Source: Ascarosepion bandense (lineage: Eukaryota > Mollusca > Cephalopoda > Sepiida > Sepiidae). From it: DNA of 64,000 bases. Every line of letters starts with the position of its first letter. The first letter of the stretch is position 1. The translations under genes were made by a program, and so were the position numbers. The stretch covers positions 1,677,001 through 1,741,000 of the forward strand of contig JBBBDQ010000443.1 in NCBI GenBank assembly GCA_037127315.1. Reading direction: 5' to 3'. The notes under the pieces are model-generated. The model was not told where the DNA came from. It was given only the letters and a program-made list of their open reading frames with translations, and did no database searches. Positions 31,690-41,867 of the stretch are shown piece by piece.

Positions 31690-32410
31690 CTGGCAATATA
31701 GCCTGGCGTTGCTTGGGTGTAATGAAAGCTTTAAAATTAATTCATGGTCCTGGAGCTCAGACTCTTTGGATGCTGGCACGAAAGACTAAAAAGCAATAGT
31801 TGTTTCCAGTTAAAGTGAAACCGTAGACTGAAAAAAAAAATTGATTTTTTGGTATTGATATCAAATAAGTTTTTTTTCGTCGTAAACTGAATTTTGAAGG
31901 CTAAATAACTCCTCTGAGTAAATGGTATCATGGCTGAGACTAAGAACTACAATTATACCTACTTAGAGCCGAACCCAAAGCAAAAACTAAAATAAAAGAG
32001 CTGAAAAAAATACAGACATACAGGCAGATAAACAGACACACACACACAAACCTCTTGCCTTTTATATATATATATAATCGATTTTCTGCACTATTGTAAG
32101 AACTGCAACTTTGAAACTTCTGAATATCTTTTCTTATGTCATTGTCTATGAGTGTATGAAATTTGATTAAAATTGGATCACTTCTTCTATAACCTGATTT
32201 TTTTGATTATCGATTTTCGATATTTATCGGGTGTACCTTGACATAAAACCTAGCTAAGAACACTCGCAGACACTTATAGTACAACTGTGTAAATTCTCAA
32301 GAAAATCGGTTCAGCCATTTCGGACTTTATAGGTAATGGACACACACACACACACACAGACACACACATACAGATACACATACAAAGTTCCATTTATAAA
32401 TAAGTTTAGA
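31690..32410 (-). mobile_element. Non-autonomous Helitron-like element
   Basis: Minus strand TC start at 32410 (tctaaacttatttataaatg) and 3' end at 31690, where the terminal word is CCAG instead of CTAG. Hairpin region cacccaagcaacgccaggct. Internal blocks are in the same order as at 13506-14228. Confidence 0.78.
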
Positions 32411-32865
32411 TTTTACATTTGGAGAATTCCAGATGGAAATAGGTGCCAGCCCTTACTAATTTCCATCTGTTGGTAAATGATAAACTATACTGTCTTGTTC
32501 TTTCTCTGTTGGGTGGGTTAGGTTAAAACTCAGCACAAGGAAACTGTATAATAGCACAATTAAATGAAGTCTCTGACTGTCTACTGACTTTAGCTATAAG
32601 ATGTCAGAACAAAGTGTTATATCTTGTAGTGTTTTTAACTGTCAAGTGGATGATTGAATGGGTGTTGGTTCTCTTCTCCAGAGGGAATTCGTTCATAAAA
32701 TCAGGCAGCATTTTAATGTTTTTAACATGACATGCACAGAAACAATCAGCAAGCTTTCAAAATATTTAGCAGGTATTATCTTAAGAAAATGTTTCAGCAT
32801 CAGCTTTGAATGCCAGGTTTAGGAATCCAGATCTATAACAAGATCTAAAACGATCTATATTGTTG
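32411..32865. other. Unassigned sequence
   Basis: The segment at 32733-32772 (gacatgcacagaaacaatca, gcaagctttcaaaatattta) recurs twice at 38590-38720, so it belongs to an undefined repeat. Confidence 0.4.
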
Positions 32866-32867
32866 AT

Positions 32868-32975
32868 TTTGTTTAGTGGCATATCAACACCTCTATGGGT
32901 TATTTGATGCTAAAATCTAAATATTTTGTACATAATTTTATACTTTTAGGGTAAAAAGTATCTTTTTTAAATATC
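32868..32975 (-). mobile_element. Family D 3' fragment
   Basis: tagtggcatatcaacacctc and gggttatttgatgcta match the antisense family D 3' end. Confidence 0.5.
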
Positions 32976-32983
32976 GGTCAGTT

Positions 32984-33265
32984 AATTGCCACATGTGATA
33001 CACACTTCAGGGATCATGTCTCGAAAGAAAGATGACTGACTAGGCAGAAGATTTTCACGCAGTAGGTTGCCATTACTTTCTGCGGTAAACTAGGCTATAG
33101 AACCCAGTCTTTCCTGCTATTTAACCCATATCTGGAGGAAGAAGAGATGGATTAATACCTTTCCCAAGGGTATATGTGCATAAGTGAAACTAAATGAATT
33201 TGACTGAAATTTGAATTCACTTCCTCCGATTATCTCATTTTGAGCCCAATATCCATAATATCACA
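32984..33265 (-). mobile_element. tRNA-SINE, decayed
   Basis: Antisense 3' domain (ggtcagttaattgccacatg; stem mutated in catgtctcgaaagaaagatg), body, and a mutated tRNA head. Several small deletions. Confidence 0.78.
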
Positions 33266-33371
33266 AAGATCATAAAATGTATTACTGGTAATTTTACTGT
33301 AAAATGTATTGGTCACATTAATATAAAAATGTATTGTTGGTTTTTCTTTGGGTATTTATGATATACACATA

Positions 33372-33485
33372 ACTGGGACTCTAACAAGTGTTAGTACACT
33401 AGATCAGGGTAGATCTGGGAAAAATGGTGGTTCCATGCCCCTTAAAATTACTCCGAATCAGAGGCCTTGCTCTGTAATGTAGGAA
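33372..33485 (-). mobile_element. Family D head fragment
   Basis: gactctaacaagtgttagta, gatcagggtagatctggg and atcagaggccttgctct match the family D head in antisense. Confidence 0.6.
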
Positions 33486-34017
33486 ATAGGGCTTGGAAAA
33501 GTTCATATTCACAGGACAGACTGAAGTCAAGAGAGACAGGAGAAAACACAACATAACCTACATAGAAAGCTTGAGTAAATGGATTGTGGAACAAGGTTTA
33601 AGAGATAACAAAAAAAAAATAAAACTCAATTTATAAAGGGCTACAAAAAACAGGAATTTGTGGAGAGCCATGATCACCAATGTTCTGAAGGGACACAGCA
33701 CATAGAAGAAGAATGAGGTTGAGTAAGTGGCTGAAAGAACAGGGTTTAGGAGAGATAACAAAAAGATAAAATTTATTAAGAGCTACAAGGGACAGGAATT
33801 TGTGGAGAGCCATTATCACCAATTTTCTGAAGGGACACAGCACATAGAAGAAGAATGAGGTTGAGTAAGTGGATGAAAGAACAGGGTTTAAGAGAGATAA
33901 CAAAAAGATAAAATTTATTAAGAGCTACAAAGGACAGGAAATTGTGGAGAGCCATGATCACCAATGTTCTGAAGGGACACAGCACATAGAAGAAGAATGA
34001 GGTTGAGTAAGTGGATG
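33486..34017 (+). repeat. ~142-bp tandem repeat derived from an RTE-like 3' UTR
   Basis: Three to four units; marker ggacacagcacatagaagaa at 33691, 33833 and 33974 (142 and 141 bp). The first unit runs continuously from upstream words (gttcatattcacaggacaga, gaacaaggtttaagag) that match the single-copy RTE-like 3' end at 46320-46525. The array therefore arose by tandem duplication of a LINE 3' end. Open frames on the minus strand are by-products. Confidence 0.85.
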
Positions 34018-35010
34018 AAAGAACCTCCACATCATCAACTGGAGAGGAATATACAAATCCTTTCAAAAGGCCTCACAGGTAGAAATCCAATAGGTTTAGG
34101 TTGGGTGAGCATGAAGGCCATGCAATTGGTCCACTTCTTCCTATCCACCAACCAGTAAACCTTTCATCTAGGTACCTGCAGGCTGCGTGACTGAAGTGTG
34201 CAGGAGCACCATCATGCTTGAAGGGCAGTTGTTGATGAGTGATCAGTGGAACATCATTCAAGAAATCAGGCATGTTGTTTTCCAGGAAGCACTCGTGTGC
34301 ATCACCTGTAAGCCTGTTTGAAAGTACATGAGGTCTTAATAACCTATCACAAGGTTGAATTTGTGTTTTGTACCCCGAAGGCCTTTACCCCGTTAAATCT
34401 TTCCAAAACTTCCTTAATTACGTGCAGATGTATATGCTGAAATCAAATCGATAATTGTTTATTGAAGAAACCTACCATTTTTCCTGTTATCGACCACGAA
34501 AAAGTTGCACTATATCTCACCCCTTACCACCATTTTTATATCTGATTCGCCGCTGAATGATTTGGAACATAGGATACTTATTACAGCCCATTTATCACAA
34601 GTAACACCAAACCAGATGTTGACTGAGAACCGCTGTTGGTGAATTGATAGAACAGTTTCATGTGGGGTTTTCTTTTGCCCATACATGCTGATTTGTGGAA
34701 GTTTACTATTCCATCCCTTGTAAACCATGCTTCATCTCTGAAGATAACGAAAGCAAAAAAGTTTGGAACTGCATTGCATTGCTGTAAGAACCATTGACAG
34801 AACACAACTCATGCAGGATAATCTCCTGGTGACAACATCTGTACGCGTTGTAGATGATATGGGTACAACTGTTGTTCTTGAAATACTCTCCAGGCATTTG
34901 AATGGGGAGTAGCCACTTGCCTTTTCAACTGTCATGTGCTGATTTCAGGAGTATCATGCAGAATATGCAGCATCTGCTGTTCTTCCTCAGGCATTGTAGA
35001 ACTTGGTCAT
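34018..35010 (-). pseudogene. IS630-Tc1-mariner-type DDE transposase, broken
   Basis: The minus strand, in several frames, reads MFCQWFLQQC, FRDEAWFTRDGIVNFH (first catalytic Asp context), NPHETV-like, HQQRFSVNIWFGV, then FKHDGAPAHFSHAACRYLDE (second Asp), GWWIGRSGPIAWPSCSPNLN and LLDFYLWG-like with KGFVYSSPVDDVEVL. In intact relatives the block before LLDFYLWG is SPDLxxLDFF. Multiple frameshifts and an insertion at about 34330-34500. The C-terminus ends abruptly at the 142-bp array. Confidence 0.82.
34330..34500 (-). repeat. LTR-like fragment inside the transposase relic
   Basis: The segment gtaccccgaaggcctttacc, gcagatgtatatgctgaaat and caaatcgataatt parallels 4980-5075 in the Gypsy 3' LTR (tcccgaaggcttttccc, gtatatgctgaactcaaatc) in the same orientation relative to this window. 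It splits the transposase between its first and second catalytic regions. Strand relative to the parent element is uncertain. Confidence 0.5.
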
Positions 35011-35797
35011 CCTCTGCCACCAGCATGAGGTTCAAAGGTCTCATGTTGTTGTAGAGTAGTTTTCACACTGAAAATTATAATTGTGCTATGTCGGTTGCTA
35101 ATCAACTCAACGCACCCTAAATGTTAGGAACTTGGTAATCTACCACTGAAAGCTGATTCCTTAGTATTTGGCTAACTGCCGACTAATATCAACTACCTTA
35201 GTCCAACTATATCCAAACTGGAACTAACTAATAGTTCTACTGAACTCAAATAGAACTCTAAAGAACTCTCTAGAATTTCGAAGAACTCCTAAGAACTTCC
35301 CAAGAACTTCTCGAGTTCCTGTTAACTGTTATTAATATAGGAGGGAGAGTCCATTATTTGAGGAATAGGTGTGTTTCATCATAACACATGTCTACAGAGT
35401 TGGTGATGTTTTCCTATTGGGTCATTGACAGTGTGGGAACCTTTCCTGGCAGAGACGATGAGCTTGTACAGCATTACCATTCATCAAAACATACTTGAAG
35501 TGCATATCTACGCTCTCCTGATTTCAGTACATGTCCAATCAACAAGCACCACTAACAGTTGTCCACTAACACTTCACATGTGAGAAACAAGGGGGAAGTC
35601 CTGTACGGTTAGCGGCAAAAAAGCGGTCTGGCTGGTTGTCTGGTCTTCTGTTTAGCAAGTTAGGTGCTACCTGTGGGAGATAAAAGTCTTTTGGTTAGCA
35701 CATTTTTGAAAAGACTATAACTCGGAAACCAAGCATTTCTGGATATATGTTCATAGGGAATTTCTTTTCATTATTTAAATATAGGTAACACACCCCT
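35011..35797. other. Unassigned sequence, possible transposon flank
   Basis: Includes a patch at 35225-35335 with many agaact/ctagaa words (for example agaactctctagaatttc). The right part, with ttttgaaaagactataactc, is probably non-coding sequence of the transposon whose TIR lies at 35798-35828. No gene recognised. Confidence 0.35.
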
Positions 35798-35877
35798 GAA
35801 GATATATCATCTATTTTTGGAACACCCTATATATATATATATATATAGGGTGTTCCAAAAATAGATGATATATCTTC
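35798..35877. repeat. Two transposon termini facing each other across (TA)n
   Basis: gaagatatatcatctatttt through ggaacaccct (35798-35828) is followed by an 18-nt TA run and the exact reverse complement (35847-35877). agggtgttccaaaaatag is the type of TIR expected for the IS630-Tc1-mariner-like elements here. Read as two elements end to end, or a perfect foldback. Confidence 0.8.
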
Positions 35878-35894
35878 ATATATATATATATAAA

Positions 35895-36323
35895 CAGTGT
35901 GAAGCAGAAGTCATGCACCATCAGGAGTTGATTAATTAATCATGTTTTAAATGTCTAATTTGTCTTTATATTTTTTATTTTGCAGAAACAAATAGATAGG
36001 TTGAAGGGGTCTTATTGAGTGGCTACCAAGGTCATCAGACCTCACAGCCTTTGAATTTTTTTTCCTGTGGAGCCATTTGAAATCAATTGTTTATTAGACA
36101 CACCCAAGAAATATTGAGGAACCTAAACAATTAAATATGAACACAGTAAAATGACAGAGGAAACTCTTCAACATTTTAATGAATCATGCAGGCACAGAAT
36201 TTAAATACGTTTTGGAAAAGGAAGACATTTTGAACAGCACATATCATTTGTCAATAATATTTTCCTGTATAATTATAATTTTAATGATTTATCCCTATGG
36301 AGTATGACTTTTGCCTCACCCTG
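35895..36323 (+). mobile_element. TIR transposon, internally deleted, with transposase C-terminal relic
   Basis: Left end cagtgtgaagcagaagtcat at 35895 pairs with the right end atgacttttgcctcaccctg at 36323, with a few mismatches. Inside, the plus strand keeps frames resembling the C-terminus of a DDE transposase: a WPPRSSDLT-like stretch, FFLWSHLKSIVY-like, MTEETLQHFNESCRHRI. About 430 bp, non-autonomous. Confidence 0.72.
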
Positions 36324-36338
36324 TATGTGTGTGTGTAT

Positions 36339-36343
<5 letters not shown>

Positions 36344-36386
<43 letters not shown>
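36344..36386. repeat. (TA)n microsatellite
   Basis: Uninterrupted at-dinucleotide run. Similar runs lie at about 36659-36702, 36955-36979, 37587-37626 and 37813-37848. Confidence 0.95.
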
Positions 36387-36388
<2 letters not shown>

Positions 36389-36487
36389 GAGTGAGGATAG
36401 AATGAGGAGAGAAAAGAAAAAAAATTTTTCCCGTCCAAAACATTAATTTAAAACAGTGCTCGATATATGATGTATAGAGCTGTGAAT

Positions 36488-36655
36488 ATTTATTATAAAT
36501 TATGTTTTAGAACATGTACATCATTTTTTTTATATATGTCCTCTTCTCTACAATCATATGGTTGTTTCAGTGTTTGGACTCCAACACATCATCGGGAGAA
36601 GGAGAGACTCTCTCCTTCTCCTGATGATGTGTTGGAGTGTAAAACATAATTTATA

Positions 36656-36664
<9 letters not shown>
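36488..36664. repeat. Nested palindrome
   Basis: Inner arms of 29 nt (36578-36606, actccaacacatcatcggga..., and 36610-36638) pair with one mismatch around the 3-nt centre act. Outer arms, tttattataaattatgtttt at about 36489 and aaaacataatttataataaa at about 36641, also pair. A (TA)n run follows. This is a strong cruciform candidate; it may be a foldback of one repeat end. Confidence 0.85.
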
Positions 36665-36702
<38 letters not shown>

Positions 36703-36707
<5 letters not shown>

Positions 36708-37156
36708 TGAACATTATTTTTTATCAATACTTGTATTTAAGTAGATATTCTGTTTTTAATGAAACAGTATTATATATTTATATCTACCGGCCTGATTATT
36801 TACAATAAAAAAAAAAATAATGTTCAAACAATTCATTTCAAATTGTCGATTGCTTATAACCAAGTTTCGTTAATATATATATATTATAAATTATAATTTA
36901 GAACATGTACAAATTACAATCTTTACTACTTTCTTCATTCCTTAATCACTTGGATATATATATATATATATATATATACTTTTTCCAAATATTGTATTTT
37001 TATATTGTTTTTATGTATTATATTTCTTTAGTCATCTTGTATAATATAGTTTTATATAACATAAACATCACTTTAGTCTGATGAAATCCCAAAGGGTAAA
37101 ATACATAACATATACACTTTTTTCATTTTGCCGTAGATTTTTCTATATATTTATAT
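36703..37156. other. Unassigned AT-rich sequence
   Basis: Contains tttgaacattattttttatc at about 36707 and aaataatgttcaaacaattc at about 36815, a diverged inverted repeat, and tctgatgaaatcccaaaggg at 37078, a word found near repeat ends. Also similar to 50500-50600 (tttgtttgaacattactttt). Confidence 0.4.
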
Positions 37157-37260
37157 ACAGAGGGTGTGTCAAGTATGTGAGAACAAATTTTAATGTGACG
37201 TGATCATCATTATTGAGCAGGAAAACAAAATATTTTTAGAGAATTTAGTACACATGTTCT
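37157..37260 (+). mobile_element. Possible TIR-transposon end fragment
   Basis: cagagggtgtgtcaagtatg at 37157 resembles the CAGGGTG termini of the DDE transposons in this window. No partner end was found; a Helitron begins shortly after. Confidence 0.4.
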
Positions 37261-37272
37261 TACAGACATTGA

Positions 37273-37288
37273 ATAAAAAATGGAACTT

Positions 37289-37323
<35 letters not shown>

Positions 37324-37584
37324 CTGTTACCTATAGACTCCGAAACATCTGAACCAATTTTCTTGAAAATGTACACAGTTGTACTATAAGCGACTGCGAG
37401 TGTTCTTCGCTAGGTTTTGTGTCGAGGTACTCCCGATAAATACCGAAAATCGATAAATGAAAAAATCGGGTTATAGAAGGAGTGGTTCGATTTTAATCAA
37501 ATTTGATACACTCATAGACAAAGACATAAGAAATGATATTCAGAAGTTTCAAGGTTGCAATTCTTACAATAGTGCAGAAAATCG

Positions 37585-37619
<35 letters not shown>

Positions 37620-37810
37620 ATATATAAAAAGCAAGATATTTGTGTGTGTGTCTGTTTATCTGTCTGTATGTTCTTTATACAAATTCACAATTTTTATCCG
37701 ATTCTCACCAACTTTCGCACAAATATTCTTTAGGCTGAGTCTGAGCTCCAGGACCATGGATTAGTTTTAAAGCTTTCATTACACCCGAGCAACGCTGGGC
37801 TTTACTGCTA

Positions 37811-37811
<1 letters not shown>
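37273..37811 (+). mobile_element. Helitron-like element, variant centre
   Basis: 5' part aaaaaatggaactttgtttg with (GT)n, the central gtggttcgattttaatcaaa block and an AT tract, then a non-standard stretch (ttctttatacaaattcacaa, cgattctcaccaactttcgc) in place of the usual segment, and the 3' end with CTAG at 37808-37811. The first few 5' bases are eroded. Confidence 0.72.
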
Positions 37812-37848
<37 letters not shown>

Positions 37849-37851
<3 letters not shown>

Positions 37852-37970
37852 GTGCGATTGGTAAATTGTCGCAATTATTTTATTATTTCAAATATTCTTT
37901 AGGGTGAGTCTGAGCTCCAGGACTATGGATTAGTTTTAAAGCTTTCATTACACCCGGGCTATACTGCTAG
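37849..37970 (+). mobile_element. Second Helitron 3' end, adjacent
   Basis: Shares caaatattctttag-g-tgagtctgagctcc with the end of the preceding copy and runs to its own terminal CTAG (37967-37970) before T. The hairpin is shortened to cacccgggct. Probably a partial duplicate created by end-bypass or recombination; preceded by a unique ggtgcgattggtaaattgtc word. Confidence 0.68.
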
Positions 37971-38121
37971 TTAAACATAAGGATCAACAGCTTAAATTAT
38001 GCCAATTTCTAAAACACTTGCATGCATTGGTCAGGTGTTCCTTATCTCTGTTGGCCATGATATCTTTTATAACTTTAGTTTTCATAAATTATTCTGAACG
38101 GAACTTTTGATAACTCACTAA

Positions 38122-38310
38122 TTTTTTTTTTTTTTTTAATCATATCACCCCAAACAAGGTGAAAACACCACTGATGCACAGGGGGCTATGTAATAGTGAA
38201 AAGATTGGAAAAGAGAAAAACCAGAAACCACATCCTAAACAGGAAATAAGGGATGAGCCTCTTCACCTGTTCAATAGACGTGGGTGGTGTGTGAACCGGG
38301 AGAGAGTTAT
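38122..38310 (-). mobile_element. Family E copy, single unit
   Basis: Poly-T, atcatatcaccccaaacaag, then agcaggaaataagggatgag-type words (aaccacatcctaaacaggaa) and gtgtgaaccggga. Antisense to 19199-19720. Confidence 0.75.
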
Positions 38311-39105
38311 AATTTTTCAATATCTTCGGGTAAGCTGAACATACTAAACAAACCCTTCAAATAATACACAATAATGCTTTCTAAATAATCCTCTCAAGCA
38401 ATTCACTCAGAAAACAATTTTCTCAATGATGCACAACACCAAAATGGTGCACAACACAGAACAGACTTTTGTCTGAGTGCTTTATATACTAAATATTTAT
38501 GGTCATGTGATCCCAGTAGCACAATTCATTCAACAATTATGTTTTTTGCCTGGAGATATGTGTTTGACTACCTATAGCAAAGTTTTCTCCCAGTCTTTAA
38601 CATGATATTCACAGAAACAATCAGCAAACTTTCAAAATATTTAGCAATATTTTCTTCCAATCTTTAACATGACATTTACAAAAACAATCAGCAAACTTTT
38701 GAAGTATTTCACAGATATTTGCCAAAAGAAATATTTTAGCGACAGCTAGCCATAAAATGATTTTCAGATTGAAAATCAGATAAATCAAGGTCCGTTCATG
38801 TCCAGATGAATTCTAAACAAATTTAATTCTAAGGCAGAAAGACTGATGGCTATTGATATATGGTGTTGACCAGTGAAGCCTGACAGACTTGGCAAACATC
38901 ATCCTTCTTTGAACATTATAGACTGGAACTACAGAATCCCAAACAAAGAACTGTAACAAATACTAATTACAACATTAGAAGACTACCAACAACAATACTA
39001 ACTAAAATTATTTTAAGAGAAAAATTTTCTATATTTCAACTGACAGTAACACTGACTGTTGAATCAATGAATACCAAGTGTTTTCTTATAAGGAAATGGT
39101 TAAAC
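38311..39105. other. Unassigned sequence with a short duplicated segment
   Basis: The segment cagaaacaatcagcaaactt (about 38610) and its variant aaaaacaatcagcaaacttt (about 38677) are tandem copies of the 32740 segment. Nothing else recognised. Confidence 0.4.
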
Positions 39106-39111
39106 TCATCC

Positions 39112-39765
39112 TTGGACGTTAGCACAAAAGACTAAAAAGCAATAGTTGTTTCCAGTTAAAGCGAAACCATAGACTGAAAGAAAAATGAATGGATGTAAGT
39201 CAAATTTTGATTTCCTGGTATCGATATCAAATAAGTTTTTTTCATCGTAAACTGAATTTTGAAGGCTAAATAAGTCCTCTGAATAAATGGTATCATGGCT
39301 GAGACTAAGAACTACAATTATACCTACTTAGAGCCAAACCCGAAGCAAAAACTAAAATAAAACGTCTGAAAAAAATACAGACATACAGGCAGATAAATAG
39401 ACACACACAAACATCTTGGCTTTTATATATATATATATATATATATTATCGATTTTCTGCACTATTATAAGAACTGCAACCTTGAAACTTCTGAATATCA
39501 TTTCTTATGTCTTTGTCTATGAGTGTATCAAATTTGATTAAAATCGGACCACTCCTTCTATAACCCGTTTTTTTCAAATATCGATTTTCAGTATTTATCA
39601 GGGGTACCTCGACACAAAACTTAGCTAAGAACACTTGCAGATGCTTATAGTACAACTGTGTAAATTTTCAAGAAAATTGGTGCAGCTGTTTCAGAGTCTA
39701 TAGGTAACGGACACACACAGACACACACACACAGAGACAAAGTTCCATTTATAAATAAGTTTAGA
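39112..39765 (-). mobile_element. Helitron-like element, 3'-truncated
   Basis: Minus strand TC start at 39765 (tctaaacttatttataaatg) and all internal blocks down to the gtgctaacgtcc word at 39112. The hairpin and CTAG end are missing. At the 5' boundary the word tttagat is repeated three times (39761-39778), perhaps slippage during insertion. Confidence 0.75.
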
Positions 39766-39778
39766 TTTAGATTTAGAT

Positions 39779-40435
39779 ATCATAAAACGGAACTATAATT
39801 GGAACAGTGATTTTGCAAGGAAAGTAGGCAACATATCAATAAATAATTATATTGGATCATCTATTCACCATTTTGGTCAAGTGACGATTTAAATGATTTT
39901 GCTTTTCTTTTATAGCTCATCAAAATATGATTTGTTACAAAGGCTACAAAAAAAAATGAAAGCTATTTACAGTCTGTCTGAATGACAGGAAAATAAATTC
40001 AACATGTTAATCATTTGAGCAAGTTGTGCCTTATAAAATTGTACCACACATGGAAAAACCTATCATATGATTTCAGAATAAAAATATCGATATATAAAAA
40101 TGCTTTGTCTTGAGGGTATGGTGCCAGGAAAAAGAAGTAGAGGAAAAAGAAACATAGATGAAGGGAGAACATAATTCTTCAGTCACAAACTAATGACTGA
40201 CAGATTCTAAATGGCCATAAATAAGTCATGTTAGCTTGCAATCTGCTGCAGGCAAAAATAGCAACTAACGATGAATAAATACTAAATCTCTCCCCCCTGC
40301 CAAAAAAAAAAAAACCTTTTCTTCTGACATGAAGTGGAGCACTTATATTGAATCAATTGCTATGTCCATTCTAAGAAGGTTGGTTCACTCTTGTGCCAGA
40401 GAATTTTTTCTCATCAGAATCCATTTTGCGCATTT
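39779..40435. other. Unassigned sequence
   Basis: No recognisable element or gene. Confidence 0.3.
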
Positions 40436-40780
40436 ATAATTCTACCATTTGTCTATCCATTGAAAATTGCTGCCAAATCTAGTTTGTGGTTCCAACTGTA
40501 TATCTTGAGATTCTTGACAGGATCTGAAAATGTGTTTCTATAAATATTTTCATGACAATTTTTCTAATGAATACTCTTTCTTGCTACTTCAAATGCATGA
40601 ATTTAAGTGTACTACTATATTGGCAATTAGGTCTCATTGTTTTACTGTTGAAATAGATAACCATAATTTTTAAAGGTCCAAGTAAACTTGGAAGCAAGAA
40701 ACTGGAAGAGAGTTCCACAAGCAAAAAGTGCAAAAAAAGAAACTGTTGGTATAGAAATTTGAAAAGCATAGAAATTGTCC
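40436..40780. mobile_element. CR1-like fragments in opposite orientations
   Basis: The plus strand (about 40530-40670) reads FLYKYFHDNFSNE then LLQMHEFKCTTILAIRSHCF, a CR1-like coding tail. From about 40690 the minus-strand version begins (ggaagcaagaaactggaaga, gagttccacaagc). A head-to-head junction of two truncated copies, or 5' inversion during insertion (twin priming). Confidence 0.6.
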
Positions 40781-40829
40781 TTTGAGTTGCCCTTCTTCTA
40801 ATTTGGTTGCTAACTAAAGTGAAAGAGTT

Positions 40830-40985
40830 TAGTTTTCTCTCCTAATTAACCCATAGATGAGGGATGAAGAGGCATTTATACTTCTCTCAAGGGTAGGAAC
40901 CTAACAATGAATGTAATAAATGAAGCTGAAATTCAAATTTGGCTTACTAATTTCTTGTTCCAAGCCACAGTTACTTGAAGGTTAC
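40830..40985 (-). mobile_element. tRNA-SINE head fragment, decayed
   Basis: ttaacccatagatgaggga, ctctcaagggta and gctgaaattcaaatttggct with ttcttgttccaagcca are antisense SINE body and head words. Confidence 0.55.
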
Positions 40986-40998
40986 TGTGATCAATGTA

Positions 40999-41392
40999 CA
41001 CTACCGGCCATAATAATTAGACCTCCCCAGTGTTTATAAAAAATGATGTGTTTCATACTGTTTCTTAGTCTTTATTACCAAGTGAATAATTGTAAATGAC
41101 AATGGAATGGTTCTTTTGTTACTATTACTTTGCAGAACTTTACAAGGCAAACAGCGACAATTTAGTCATCGCACCCTTGTAGATTTTATATATATATATA
41201 TATATATACACTACCGGCCATAATAATTAGACCTCCCCAGTGTTTATAAAAAATGATGTGTTTCATACTGTTTCTTAGTCTTTATTACCAAGTGAATAAT
41301 TGTAAATGACAATGGAATGGTTCTTTTGTTACTATTACTTTGCAGAACTTTACAAGGCAAACAGCGACAATTTAGTCATCGCACCCTTGTAG

Positions 41393-41435
<43 letters not shown>

Positions 41436-41620
41436 TACCGGCCATAATAATTAGACCTCCCCAGTGTTTATAAAAAATGATGTGTTTCATACTGTTTCTT
41501 AGTCTTTATTACCAAGTGAATAATTGTAAATGACAATGGAATGGTTCTTTTGTTACTATTACTTTGCAGAACTTTACAAGGCAAACAGCGACAATTTAGT
41601 CATCGCACCCTTGTAGATTT

Positions 41621-41666
<46 letters not shown>

Positions 41667-41867
41667 TACCGGCCATAATAATTAGACCTCCCCAGTGTTT
41701 ATAAAAAATGATGTGTTTCATACTGTTTCTTAGTCTTTATTACCAAGTGAATAATTGTAAATGACAATGGAATGGTTCTTTTGTTACTATTACTTTGCAG
41801 AACTTTACAAGGCAAACAGCGACAATTTAGTCATCGCACCCTTGTAGATTTTATATATATATATATA
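40999..41867 (+). repeat. Tandem array of a MITE terminal arm with (TA)n spacers
   Basis: Four near-identical copies of a ~190-bp segment start at 40999, 41209, 41433 and 41664, each beginning cactaccggccataataatt and ending cacccttgtagatttta, separated by TA runs of variable length. The segment ttgcagaactttacaaggca corresponds to the right arm of the complete element at 41868-42698 read inward. So the array consists of a single arm, not whole elements. Confidence 0.85.

Noticed and set aside
33558..34066. Overlapping minus-strand frames (NPVLSSTYSTSFFFYVLCPF) as a gene family
   Set aside because: Antisense readings of the 142-bp tandem repeat derived from an RTE-like 3' UTR.
35225..35335. 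Cluster of agaact/ttcc words as heat-shock elements
   Set aside because: The words do not keep the alternating nGAAn/nTTCn phase with 5-bp spacing, and no promoter or gene is nearby. Probably part of an LTR or transposon flank.
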